This document shows positions 24,370 through 32,693 of a stretch of DNA of 57,801 nucleotides, piece by piece. The notes below the pieces were generated by a model, which did no database searches, had not been told where the DNA came from, and saw nothing but the letters and a program-made list of their open reading frames with translations. Position 1 is the first letter of the stretch; every line of letters starts with the position of its first letter. Both the position numbers and the translations under genes were made by a program. This stretch comes from an uncultured bacterium (GTDB lineage: Bacteria > Patescibacteriota > Saccharimonadia > Saccharimonadales > Saccharimonadaceae), in the NCBI GenBank assembly GCA_938017895.1, contig CALIJI010000012.1:1-57801 (forward strand), in the 5' to 3' direction.

Positions 24370-25079
24370 AGTTTTACCTCAAAAATATTAATGAAAATTA
24401 CGAAAGCCAAAATTATTAGTCCCAATCCTGCTGTGAATTGGAGAAAACGTTTGTTATTTTCTCGCCAGATTTGGATTTTGGCTAAAGGATGCCCACCTGA
24501 GATTAGACAAGAGATAATAAATAGCGGAAGATTTGCAACTGATACGTATAAGATTACAGCTAAAAATTGATAGGCTGGCTGTAGATGTATACTGGCAAGA
24601 GCTGCAGATATGATTGGTGTTGCTATAAAAATAATTTCACTTAAGATGCTGGATACTCCAAGTGAGAAAGCTTCTGCTGAGTGGCGAGTTTTTTGAGTGC
24701 GACTGTTAAGATATTTTGCAAAGCTACGCGGAACCCACATTTCAGTACCTGAAGTTTTTACTGAATTGCGGCGATAATAAAAAATCCAAACTGAAAATGC
24801 TGTCCCAATGGAAGTTCCGATTAGAATTGCCCAGATGGCTTGATAGAGCTTAAAGCTATAAAATATTTCAAGGGTAAAAGCAAGTGAGCAAAAAAGTAGA
24901 ATTGTTGCTGATACTGCGCCGAAAGTTAAAGCCGAGGAAAGTTTAACTAATTTTAAATGAGATCGTTCACGGCTTAAAGTGTGTCCGCTTAATAGAGTTA
25001 GGATACTGATACTTAAATGAAAACTAGCGTGAATCATCGCGCTTAGCCCAATAATCGCAAAACTCATTAAAATATCCAT
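24366..25079 (-). CDS. Six-span membrane protein of unknown function
   Basis: The 237-residue protein has about six hydrophobic helices in two groups of three, separated by a basic loop (about 100-135), with His/Ser/Gly-rich first helices of each half. The pseudo-symmetric layout recalls LysE/CcdA-type transporters, but no signature such as the CcdA cysteines is present. First gene of the operon with the ATP-cone protein and the flavoprotein. A membrane electron carrier or exporter role is speculation from context. Confidence 0.6.
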   Translation of the reverse strand: MDILMSFAIIGLSAMIHASFHLSISILTLLSGHTLSRERSHLKLVKLSSALTFGAVSATILLFCSLAFTLEIFYSFKLYQAIWAILIGTSIGTAFSVWIFYYRRNSVKTSGTEMWVPRSFAKYLNSRTQKTRHSAEAFSLGVSSILSEIIFIATPIISAALASIHLQPAYQFLAVILYVSVANLPLFIISCLISGGHPLAKIQIWRENNKRFLQFTAGLGLIILAFVIFINIFEVKL

Positions 25080-25152
25080 AATCTTTATAAAATTATATTA
25101 TAAACATAAGTAAAAAGCAATAAAAACAACAAAATAAAATCAATGTTAACTA

Positions 25153-25181
25153 TTGACTTTTTGAAATTATTATGGTAGTAT
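25153..25181 (+). promoter_or_regulatory. Promoter of a 39-residue ORF
   Basis: TTGACT (25153-25158), 17 nt, TAGTAT (25176-25181). Confidence 0.6.
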
Positions 25182-25221
25182 TAGTAACATAATATTAAAT
25201 AAAACAAAAAGGAAAAAATAA

Positions 25222-25341
25222 ATGGCACAACACGAACGAATGGCATCTTGGGATCGCCACCGGACTAAAAAAGAACTACGAAATTTTATCGATGCACGAA
25301 TTTCGGCATTTGATGATTTTACTGATCTAGATTTGTATTAA
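25222..25341 (+). CDS. Hypothetical 39-residue protein
   Basis: Starts MAQHERMASWDRHRTKKEL with AAAGGA 8 nt upstream, and ends in an acidic FDDFTDLDLY tail. The N-terminal half is strongly basic and the C-terminal half acidic, with a likely helix in between. It has its own promoter and a strong terminator 20 nt after the stop, so it is a complete monocistronic unit rather than a chance frame. No family recognised. Confidence 0.65.
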   Translation: MAQHERMASWDRHRTKKELRNFIDARISAFDDFTDLDLY

Positions 25342-25360
25342 ATTTAAACAATATGATATA

Positions 25361-25389
25361 AACCCTTAGTCTAAAAGCTAAGGGTTTTT
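25361..25389 (+). terminator. Terminator of the 39-residue ORF
   Basis: AACCCTTAG and CTAAGGGTT form a 9-bp stem followed by TTT. Confidence 0.85.
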
Positions 25390-25430
25390 AAAACAAAAAA
25401 CTCCAGCCTAAAATGCTGAAATTCATTGTT

Positions 25431-25507
25431 TGGTAGTAGCGGCGGGGATTGAACCTGCGACCTTAGGCTTATGAGTCCTACGCTCTAACCAACTGAGCTA
25501 CGCTACC
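25431..25507 (-). tRNA. Elongator tRNA-Met (CAT)
   Basis: 77 nt with encoded CCA. Acceptor GGTAGCG/CGCTACT, D arm GTAGCTCAGTTGGTTAGAGC as in elongator Met tRNAs, anticodon loop CTCATAA. Two pairs are irregular: 31:39 is A-G and 51:63 is A-C. The rest is sound. Confidence 0.9.
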
Positions 25508-25517
25508 ACGTGTGATA

Positions 25518-25546
25518 ATTGTAGCATATAGTTTGATGATTTTCAA
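25518..25546 (-). promoter_or_regulatory. tRNA-Met promoter
   Basis: On the minus strand TTGAAA (25546-25541), 17 nt, TACAAT (25523-25518), ending 10 nt before the tRNA. Confidence 0.65.
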
Positions 25547-25567
25547 GATTTCGGTTAAAATATTTTT

Positions 25568-26458
25568 ATGAAGAAAATTCTTGTGGCAGTTTCCGGTGGC
25601 GTAGATTCGGTGGTTTTGCTGGATTTTTTAGTACGATTTTTTCGAAATAAAAATGAACAAAAATGGCTTGGAGAAAACTTAATTGTTGCACATTTTGAGC
25701 ATGGAATTCGTGGCGAAGAAAGCAGACAAGATTTAAAATTCGTAGAAGAATTAGCAGCGAAATATGGCGTTAAATTCGAATTTGAACATGGAAATTTGGG
25801 CGAAAATTCAAGTGAAGAACAAGCTAGGAATGCTCGATATAATTTTTTGCGAAAAATTGCTAAACGCGAAAAAGCGATGATTTTTACAGCCCATCATAAA
25901 AATGATTTAGCTGAGACATTTGTAATAAATATAAATCGTGGTGGCGGTTGGCGAGCGATCGCTTGCTTTGATTCGCCAGATATTAAGCGCCCTTTTTTAG
26001 GTTTATCTAAGTGCGATATTTCGAAAATAGCAAAAGAAAAAAAAATAGAGTGGCGAGAAGATTCAACAAATTTTAGCCAGAAATATACGCGTAACCGAAT
26101 CCGTAAAAATGTAAAATTCAGCGAAGATGATTTGGATAAAATCTTTAAAATTTGGCAAAAGCAAATTAAAATCAAACGTGAAGTTGATGAGCTGATTAAG
26201 GGTATTTTGCCAAAAATTGGTGACGGTAAAAAGTTTGAGCGAGAGTTTTTTCGTACGAATTCAGATGAAGTTTGCTACGAAATTCTGCGCGAAATTATGA
26301 TTCGTAAATCTGGCAAAATTCCGCTTTCAAAACAAATTTGGAATTTATTATATGCAATTCGAACTTTTAAAAATGGCTCACGGACGCAAATTTTAGGTGG
26401 ACGTGAAATAGAGTTTTCTAAGAGTTTTTTCGAATTTAGATTTGACAATTGTTATTAA
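25568..26458 (+). CDS. tilS: tRNA(Ile)-lysidine synthetase
   Basis: Converts C34 of the CAU-anticodon tRNA-Ile2 to lysidine, switching it from AUG to AUA decoding and to isoleucine charging. The PP-loop SGGVDS (9-14) of N-type ATP pyrophosphatases is at the start, with HFEHGIRGEES and the TAHHKNDLAET motif further on. At 296 residues it lacks the C-terminal domain of longer TilS proteins. TTGATG-17 nt-TAAAAT ends 6 nt before the ATG, a leaderless arrangement. It is divergent from the elongator tRNA-Met, and the probable substrate tRNA lies about 3.5 kb upstream. Confidence 0.93.
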   Translation: MKKILVAVSGGVDSVVLLDFLVRFFRNKNEQKWLGENLIVAHFEHGIRGEESRQDLKFVEELAAKYGVKFEFEHGNLGENSSEEQARNARYNFLRKIAKREKAMIFTAHHKNDLAETFVININRGGGWRAIACFDSPDIKRPFLGLSKCDISKIAKEKKIEWREDSTNFSQKYTRNRIRKNVKFSEDDLDKIFKIWQKQIKIKREVDELIKGILPKIGDGKKFEREFFRTNSDEVCYEILREIMIRKSGKIPLSKQIWNLLYAIRTFKNGSRTQILGGREIEFSKSFFEFRFDNCY

Positions 26459-26635
26459 CTTAAATTATATATTAAGGTTGGAATAAAACTTTAGTTAATG
26501 AGGTAAAATAAAAGATTAAAGATTTGGCTTTAAGGAGCTATTTCTAGGTGTAGAATTAGACTACGTATTTTATATTAAGGTGTGCTTTTTATTTGAAAAC
26601 ACTTAAAGTATTTGTTAAAATAGAAAGAGTTGATT

Positions 26636-28504
26636 ATGAGAAAGGAAAGAATGAAGAATAACAAGAAGAATAATTTTACGAAATGGGCGGGAAATGCTGT
26701 TTTTTGGGTGATTTTTACTGGTATGATTTTTGTTTTTGCTGTAGCGAATGGAATTTTATCAGATAATCTAAAACGAGTTGATATTTCGAATGTGATTTCG
26801 CGAGCTAATAAAGGTGAAATTGCAAAACTTGAAATTCAAGGTAATGATATTAAGGTTACGCCAAAAAATGAGAAGCGACCAACCGAAAGAACGACTAAAG
26901 AGTCTGGTACGATTTATGAGCAAGGTTTGAAGCAGGGCGTTACTGCTGTGGAAATCAAGTCTGTTGATAATTCTGGCGAAATTTTTTGGAATCTAGCGAT
27001 GATTTTCGTGCCAACTATTGCAATTATTGGATTCTTTATGTTTATGATGCGTCAGGCGAACGGACAAAATTCTCAAGCAATGAGCTTTGGAAAATCTCGC
27101 GCTAAGCTTTATGGTGAAGATAAAAAGAAAATCAAATTCGAAGATATTGCCGGCAATGAAAATGCCAAGCAGGATTTATATGAAGTTGTTGATTTCTTGA
27201 AAGATCCTAAAAAATACCAAAAAATGGGTGCAAAAATCCCAAGTGGTGTTTTGATGGTTGGAAACCCAGGAACTGGTAAAACAATGTTAGCTCGCGCTGT
27301 AGCTGGCGAGGCTAAAGTTCCTTTCTTTTCGATTTCTGGATCTGAATTTATGGAGATGTTTGTTGGTGTTGGAGCAAGTCGAGTACGTGATTTGTTCTCG
27401 AAAGCCAAAAAGAACGCTCCTTCAATTATCTTTATTGATGAAATTGATGCGGTTGGTCGAAAGCGTGGCTCTGGAATGGGCGGTGGTCATGATGAGCGTG
27501 AACAAACTTTGAACCAGATACTAGTTGAAATGGATGGTTTCGAAAAAGATACTGGTGTTATCGTTTTGGCGGCAACTAACCGTGCAGATGTTCTAGATCC
27601 TGCCCTTCTTCGACCTGGTCGATTTGATCGTCGTGTGGAGATTTCTTTACCAGAAAGAAAAGATCGGCTTGAGATTCTAAAGGTTCATTTTAAAAATAAA
27701 CCTGCGGATGAATCTGTTGATCTAAATGCGCTAGCTAAAAAAACCGCTGGTTCAGCTGGTGCTGATCTTGCTAATATCGCCAACGAAGCAGCAATTCTGG
27801 CTGCTCGTGCTAATCGGCAGCAAATTACAAATGATGACTTAACTGAGGCATTTGAAAAAGTAGCAATTGGTCCTGAACGGAAAGCTAAAGTTATGAGTGA
27901 TTTAGAGCGTGAAACTACTGCTTGGCATGAAGCTGGTCACGCTGTGGTTGGTCATGTTTTACCTGATTCTGATCCAGTGCATAAAGTAACTATTATTCCT
28001 CGCGGTCGAACTGGTGGTGTAACTTGGTTCTTGCCGCCAGAAGATAAATCTTATACTAATATTTTCGAGTATAAAGATATTTTGGCGCGTGCTATGGGCG
28101 GCCGACAAGCAGAGATTTTAATTTACGGTGAAAGTGGAGTTTCGACTGGTGCTTCAAGTGATCTTCGCCATGCTACAAATATTGCTCGCAATATGGTGGT
28201 TGAACTCGGGATGGGTGAAGAGCTTCGTGATCAAGTTTTTCACGAAGAAGAAGGTGGAATGTTCTTCGATCGGATGACGCGTGAGCGGCCATATTCTGAA
28301 AAAACTGCTGAAAAAATTGATGAGGAAGTTGCTAAACTAATTAAAGAATCTGTTAAACGTGCGGAGATTATTCTTAAAGCTAATAAAAAGCCACTCGAAG
28401 CTCTAACTAAAGCGCTTCTAGAAAAAGAAACAGTTGACGAAGCTGAAGTTAGTGAAATTTTGAAAGGTGCAAAACTTCCAAAGGAAGTAAAACTTCACGA
28501 GTAA
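26636..28504 (+). CDS. ftsH: ATP-dependent zinc metalloprotease FtsH
   Basis: Membrane-anchored AAA+ protease for quality control. An N-terminal span, an extracytoplasmic loop, a second span (about 120-140), then the AAA module with Walker A GNPGTGKT, Walker B IIFIDEIDA and the arginine-finger region, and the peptidase with HEAGH zinc motif. Start uncertain: ATG at 26636 has AAAGAG upstream; a TTG at 26630 and a second ATG at 26651 (behind AAAGGA) are alternatives. The gap 26459-26635 contains a TGTTAAAAT box and no recognisable gene. Confidence 0.97.
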   Translation: MRKERMKNNKKNNFTKWAGNAVFWVIFTGMIFVFAVANGILSDNLKRVDISNVISRANKGEIAKLEIQGNDIKVTPKNEKRPTERTTKESGTIYEQGLKQGVTAVEIKSVDNSGEIFWNLAMIFVPTIAIIGFFMFMMRQANGQNSQAMSFGKSRAKLYGEDKKKIKFEDIAGNENAKQDLYEVVDFLKDPKKYQKMGAKIPSGVLMVGNPGTGKTMLARAVAGEAKVPFFSISGSEFMEMFVGVGASRVRDLFSKAKKNAPSIIFIDEIDAVGRKRGSGMGGGHDEREQTLNQILVEMDGFEKDTGVIVLAATNRADVLDPALLRPGRFDRRVEISLPERKDRLEILKVHFKNKPADESVDLNALAKKTAGSAGADLANIANEAAILAARANRQQITNDDLTEAFEKVAIGPERKAKVMSDLERETTAWHEAGHAVVGHVLPDSDPVHKVTIIPRGRTGGVTWFLPPEDKSYTNIFEYKDILARAMGGRQAEILIYGESGVSTGASSDLRHATNIARNMVVELGMGEELRDQVFHEEEGGMFFDRMTRERPYSEKTAEKIDEEVAKLIKESVKRAEIILKANKKPLEALTKALLEKETVDEAEVSEILKGAKLPKEVKLHE

Positions 28505-28510
28505 TGAGTA

Positions 28511-30145
28511 ATGTTTAAGCGAAGAATTAAAAAAATAGTATCCAAAGCTAATACAAGGATGACGGTGCGTCTGGCGGCCGTCATTCTTGCTAGCTCAACT
28601 CTGTTGTCAAGCTTGCTTGGATTTGCGCGCGATCGATTGCTTAACTCATACTACCTTGACTCGTATCCAGCCGGAATTGATGCTTATACTGTTGCTTTTA
28701 CTATCCCTGATTTTATGTTTTTTATTTTGGTGTCGGGTGCTTTAAGCGTAACATTTATCCCTGTTTTTAATCGGCGGATGGCAAAAAATAATAAAAAATC
28801 AGCTTGGGAGCTAAGTTCTAGTATATTAAATTTATTAGCTTTATTGACTTTAGCGACGTCGGTTCTAATAATTATTTTTGCTGAGCCTTTGGTTAAATAC
28901 ATTGTTGGTCCAGGGCTCAACGAATCGTCAAGAGCCTTGGCAGTTTCGATGATGCGCGTGATTGCAATTAACCCTTTCTTGTTTGCAATTGCAACCGTAT
29001 TAACTAGTGTTCAACAAGCTATCGGTAGATTTACTTTTTCAGCATTAGCACCAGCGATTTATAACATTGGGATTATTATTGGTACGTTATTCTTTACTAA
29101 TGGAATAAGTATTTTTGGCTGGAAGATTTTTGAAGGGGGTATCATGGGTGTGGCTATTGGTGTGGCGTTTGGGTCTATTCTGCAATTATTAGTTGCGGTA
29201 ATCGGTTTAATCGGTGTAGGCTTTGATTATAACTTTAAGATTTTTTGGAAAAATAAAGGTTTTCGGCAGGTGATGCGTCTTTTACCAACTCGTTCAATGG
29301 ATCAAGGAATTGATTATGTTAACTCAATTGTTGAGACAAACATGGCGAGCCGAATGGGAGCAGGGACAGTTCGTGCCTATCAACAAGGACTAACCCTTCA
29401 TATGATGCCGATAAATTTAATTGGCGTAGCGATTTCGACTGCCTTTTTCCCTAATTTAACTGAAAAATTAGCAATCGGCCGAAAAGATTTATTTCGTAAA
29501 GAACTTCAGCAGGCTTTAAGTACGATTATATTCTTATCTCTACCAATTGCCGTGATATTTTATTTTATGCGTGGCTATATCGTAAACTTTATTAAAAATG
29601 GTGGCGATAGTTTAATCGCCTCGCTACTTGGTGTATTGGTTATATCAATTTTTTGTCGCTCAGTTTATCATATCGCGGCTAGAAGTTTTTACGCAATGGA
29701 GGATACTAAAACGCCTTTGCGCGTGTCTATTTTTGCGATTGGTCTTAATATTTTGTTAGCGATTTGGTTTAGTCTCTCCCTAAAGTTGGGCGCGCACGGT
29801 TTGGCCTGGGCTCAAAGCATTGGTGCGCTTTCGGAAATAATCATTCTTTTAGTCTTGATGCGAGGCAGGATTGAAGGGTTGTTTAGTGCTAGGTTTATAT
29901 CTGGGATAGTACGAATGCTGGCGGCATCAGCTATTACGGGTTTCGTTTGCTATGTTTTAGTAACATTTTTCCCGCTTCTGAATAGTGATGAACGATTCTT
30001 TTCAACGTTTCCTAAGTTTTTAATGATTGGCGGTATGAGCGTCTTGTCTTATTTAGTCTCTGCGAAAATTTTTAGAATCAAAGAAGCTGATCCTTTCGTT
30101 GCCTACTTACGTAAAATTTTATTTGGACAAATTAAACCTCGCTAA
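28511..30145 (+). CDS. murJ: Lipid II flippase MurJ
   Basis: The 544-residue protein has about 14 spans of the MviN/MurJ fold (LGFARDRLLNSYY near residue 41 is the characteristic first-helix motif). It flips lipid-linked peptidoglycan precursor across the membrane. It follows ftsH by 6 nt without a separate promoter, so the two are cotranscribed. It pairs functionally with murT-gatD and murC in this window, supporting peptidoglycan assembly by the cell itself. Confidence 0.95.
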   Translation: MFKRRIKKIVSKANTRMTVRLAAVILASSTLLSSLLGFARDRLLNSYYLDSYPAGIDAYTVAFTIPDFMFFILVSGALSVTFIPVFNRRMAKNNKKSAWELSSSILNLLALLTLATSVLIIIFAEPLVKYIVGPGLNESSRALAVSMMRVIAINPFLFAIATVLTSVQQAIGRFTFSALAPAIYNIGIIIGTLFFTNGISIFGWKIFEGGIMGVAIGVAFGSILQLLVAVIGLIGVGFDYNFKIFWKNKGFRQVMRLLPTRSMDQGIDYVNSIVETNMASRMGAGTVRAYQQGLTLHMMPINLIGVAISTAFFPNLTEKLAIGRKDLFRKELQQALSTIIFLSLPIAVIFYFMRGYIVNFIKNGGDSLIASLLGVLVISIFCRSVYHIAARSFYAMEDTKTPLRVSIFAIGLNILLAIWFSLSLKLGAHGLAWAQSIGALSEIIILLVLMRGRIEGLFSARFISGIVRMLAASAITGFVCYVLVTFFPLLNSDERFFSTFPKFLMIGGMSVLSYLVSAKIFRIKEADPFVAYLRKILFGQIKPR

Positions 30146-30186
30146 ATTGCTAACATCTAAAAAATATGTTAAAATATAAATAATTT

Positions 30187-30738
30187 ATGAATTTAGAAAA
30201 GATTAGAAATTTTTGTATTATTGCCCATATTGATCACGGTAAATCTACCTTAGCCGACCGAATGATGGAAATTACTGGTACGGTTCAAAAACGTGATATG
30301 AAATCACAGCTTTTAGATTCGATGGATTTGGAGCGCGAAAAAGGGATTACTATTAAATTAACGCCAGTTACGATGAACTGGAAGGACGTTGAGCTTAACT
30401 TGATTGATACACCAGGGCATGTGGATTTTTCTTATGAAGTTTCACGTTCTCTCCAAGCTTGCGAAGGTGCGATTTTAGTGGTTGATGCTTCGCAAGGGAT
30501 TCAAGCTCAAACACTCGCAAATGTTTATCTTGCAATGGCGGCTGATCTAAAGATTATTCCTGTATTGAATAAAATTGATTTGCCGGCGGCAGATATTCCA
30601 CGAGTTTCGAAAGAAGTTATTAACCTTTTGGGTTGTGATGAAAGTGAAATTTTACATATTTCGGCTAAAACTGGAATGGGCGTCGAAACTGTGCTGGATG
30701 CGATTATCGAAAAAATTCCAGGACCGAAGGAGGTTTAG
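30187..30738 (+). CDS. lepA: Elongation factor 4 (LepA), GTPase-domain half of a split gene
   Basis: Encodes only the G domain of LepA/EF4 (183 of about 600 residues). All five GTPase motifs are intact: AHIDHGKST (13-21), GITIKL, DTPGH (74-78), NKID (128-131) and SAK (about 158). It ends at IPGPKEV, the interdomain linker that in normal LepA runs into the LKALIFDS segment. The last codons (AAG GAG GTT) double as a strong ribosome site for the next gene, whose GTG follows the TAG directly. TTGCTA-17 nt-TAAAAT lies 11 nt before the ATG. The remainder of LepA is at 31389-32615. Confidence 0.93.
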   Translation: MNLEKIRNFCIIAHIDHGKSTLADRMMEITGTVQKRDMKSQLLDSMDLEREKGITIKLTPVTMNWKDVELNLIDTPGHVDFSYEVSRSLQACEGAILVVDASQGIQAQTLANVYLAMAADLKIIPVLNKIDLPAADIPRVSKEVINLLGCDESEILHISAKTGMGVETVLDAIIEKIPGPKEV

Positions 30739-31392
30739 GTGAAGATTATTTCTTTAAACTGCCAAATCAAGAATGCTAATTTTTCGAAAATTGCGAATTT
30801 TTTAGATAAACAAAATGCGGATATTGTTGTTCTTCAAGAGGTTGAGTTGACTGATGGTGATTTTTCTGAAAAAATAAATTCAGCAATGAAAACACCATAT
30901 CAATTTTCGAAAACCGAAACAGTAGAAGAATATACGACATCTCGTGGAGAATTTTATATTCAAGGTCAAAGTGTGCTTTCGAAGTTCGATTTTTCGTCGT
31001 CAAAAGTGAATTTATCGAACGTTCTCGGCGACAAACATAATAGAATTTCGCAAAACATCGAATTTTCTGTTGGTGGCGAAAAAATAACACTTTCGAATGT
31101 TCATTTTGCCAATAAAGATGGAAACATCGCTCAGCTCGAAGAAATTATTTCGCGAAAATCAGACATAATTGTGGGAGATTTTAATATTCGAGGCGAGGAT
31201 GTCTTGAAGAATAAAAAAGAATATTCAGCAGCTTGTGAGTTTTCTGATTATGCAAGCCACCCAGCTTCGGGCGTATTTTTTCAGATTGATCACTGCTTGA
31301 TAAGCAATAGATTTAACTTTCGAAGAGTTGAAGTTTTTGAAGGTTTGAGCGACCATAATGCTCTAATTTTAGAGATTGAGGAGAAAAGATGA
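30739..31392 (+). CDS. Endonuclease/exonuclease/phosphatase-family protein inserted between the lepA halves
   Basis: The 217-residue product has the full catalytic set of the EEP superfamily (DNase I, ExoIII, inositol phosphatases): N7, Glu34 in LQEVE, VHF with H122, GDFN (146-149), a QIDHCLIS strand and SDH (204-206). It is therefore probably an active metal-dependent phosphodiesterase or nuclease. It starts on GTG right after the TAG of the LepA G-domain half, in the same frame, and its TGA overlaps the ATG of the C-terminal half. Its base composition matches its neighbours. Substrate unknown. Confidence 0.88.
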   Translation: MKIISLNCQIKNANFSKIANFLDKQNADIVVLQEVELTDGDFSEKINSAMKTPYQFSKTETVEEYTTSRGEFYIQGQSVLSKFDFSSSKVNLSNVLGDKHNRISQNIEFSVGGEKITLSNVHFANKDGNIAQLEEIISRKSDIIVGDFNIRGEDVLKNKKEYSAACEFSDYASHPASGVFFQIDHCLISNRFNFRRVEVFEGLSDHNALILEIEEKR

Positions 31393-32615
31393 AAGAATTA
31401 AAAGCCCTAATTTTCGACAGCTATTATGATGATTACCGGGGTGTGATTTTGTATGTGCGGATTTTTTCGGGCGAGCTGAAAAAAGGTGATGAAATTAAAA
31501 TGATGGCGACAGATTCTAAAGGTTTGGCGCTAGAAATTGGTAAGCTTCAGCCAAAAATGACACCGTATGACAAAATGAGTGCGGGCGAGATTGGCTATAT
31601 TGTTACTAACTTAAAAACTACCCGTGAGGCAAAAGTTGGTGATACTGTAACTCTTTCGAAAGATCCTGCTAGCGATCCTCTACCTGGTTATCAAAACGTT
31701 CAGCCATTTGTTTATGCCGGGTTTTTTCCGGTTTCGAATGAAGATTATCAAGATTTAAAAGATGCGGTTGAAAAATTAAGTTTGAGCGATTCCGCGCTCC
31801 AATTTGAACCAGAGAATTCACCGGTTTTAGGCTTTGGTGTGCGAATTGGTTTTCTTGGCCTTCTTCATATGGATATTATTCGCGAGCGTTTGGAGCGCGA
31901 ATATGATTTAGATTTGGTAGTTACCAATCCTTCAACTGACTATCATGTAATTTTAACAACGGGCGAAGAATTAGATATTAAAAGTGCTGCTGATTTACCC
32001 GATCAAACGAGGATTTCTGAAATTCGTGAGCCGTGGATTAAAGGTGAAATTGTGGTGCCAAAAGATTATGTTGGCGCGGTAATTCAGTTGATTGTTTCGA
32101 AACGCGGCTTGCAAAAGAATTTAAGTTATATTGATGAGCGTGTTTTAGTTTCTTTCGAAGCACCACTTGCTAACCTTTTGACTGATTTTTACGACCAACT
32201 AAAAAGTGTTACATCTGGTTATGGTTCATTCAATTATGAGCTTTGGGATTATTTACCTGAAGATTTAGTGCGCGTAGATTTTTATGTCGCAGGTGAAATG
32301 GTTGATGCGCTGTCGGTGATGTGCCATCGTTCAGAAAGTGTGCGAATGGGTCGTGAAATTACTGCAAAATTAAAAGAAGTAATTCCTCGACAGAATTTCC
32401 AGGTGGCAATTCAAGCAGCGATTGGTGGAAAATTTATTGCGCGAGAGAATATTTCAGCTTATCGAAAAGATGTGACAGGTTATCTTTATGGCGGTGATGT
32501 TTCTCGAAAGAAGAAATTGTTAGCTAAACAAAAACGTGGTAAAAAGCGAATGAAGAAATTTGGCAATGTCGAAATCCCAAGTGAAGCTTTTACTGTGATG
32601 CTGAAGCGAGATTAA
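31389..32615 (+). CDS. lepA: Elongation factor 4 (LepA), domains II to C-terminal half of a split gene
   Basis: The 408 residues align from LKALIFDSYYDDYRGV to the end of LepA: domain II, the LGFGVRIGFLGLLHM segment of domain III, domain V and the LepA-specific C-terminal domain with GGDVSRKKKLL and QKRGKKRMK. Nothing seems missing relative to E. coli LepA except the linker. It has its own ATG behind GAGGAG and overlaps the EEP gene by ATGA. LepA back-translocates or remodels ribosomes; here it would need two chains to assemble. Confidence 0.93.
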   Translation: MKELKALIFDSYYDDYRGVILYVRIFSGELKKGDEIKMMATDSKGLALEIGKLQPKMTPYDKMSAGEIGYIVTNLKTTREAKVGDTVTLSKDPASDPLPGYQNVQPFVYAGFFPVSNEDYQDLKDAVEKLSLSDSALQFEPENSPVLGFGVRIGFLGLLHMDIIRERLEREYDLDLVVTNPSTDYHVILTTGEELDIKSAADLPDQTRISEIREPWIKGEIVVPKDYVGAVIQLIVSKRGLQKNLSYIDERVLVSFEAPLANLLTDFYDQLKSVTSGYGSFNYELWDYLPEDLVRVDFYVAGEMVDALSVMCHRSESVRMGREITAKLKEVIPRQNFQVAIQAAIGGKFIARENISAYRKDVTGYLYGGDVSRKKKLLAKQKRGKKRMKKFGNVEIPSEAFTVMLKRD

Positions 32616-32693
32616 GGTCTTTTGATTGTAGAATGATATATAAAATGATATAATAATAAAAAGTTTATCGATAAAATATCAAAAAGGAGAATT

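Noticed and set aside
30187..32615. Intein or group I/II intron in lepA
   Set aside because: The intervening ORF has its own start and stop and lacks intein splice residues; no intron-like RNA ends were seen, and the outer halves have their own start/stop codons.
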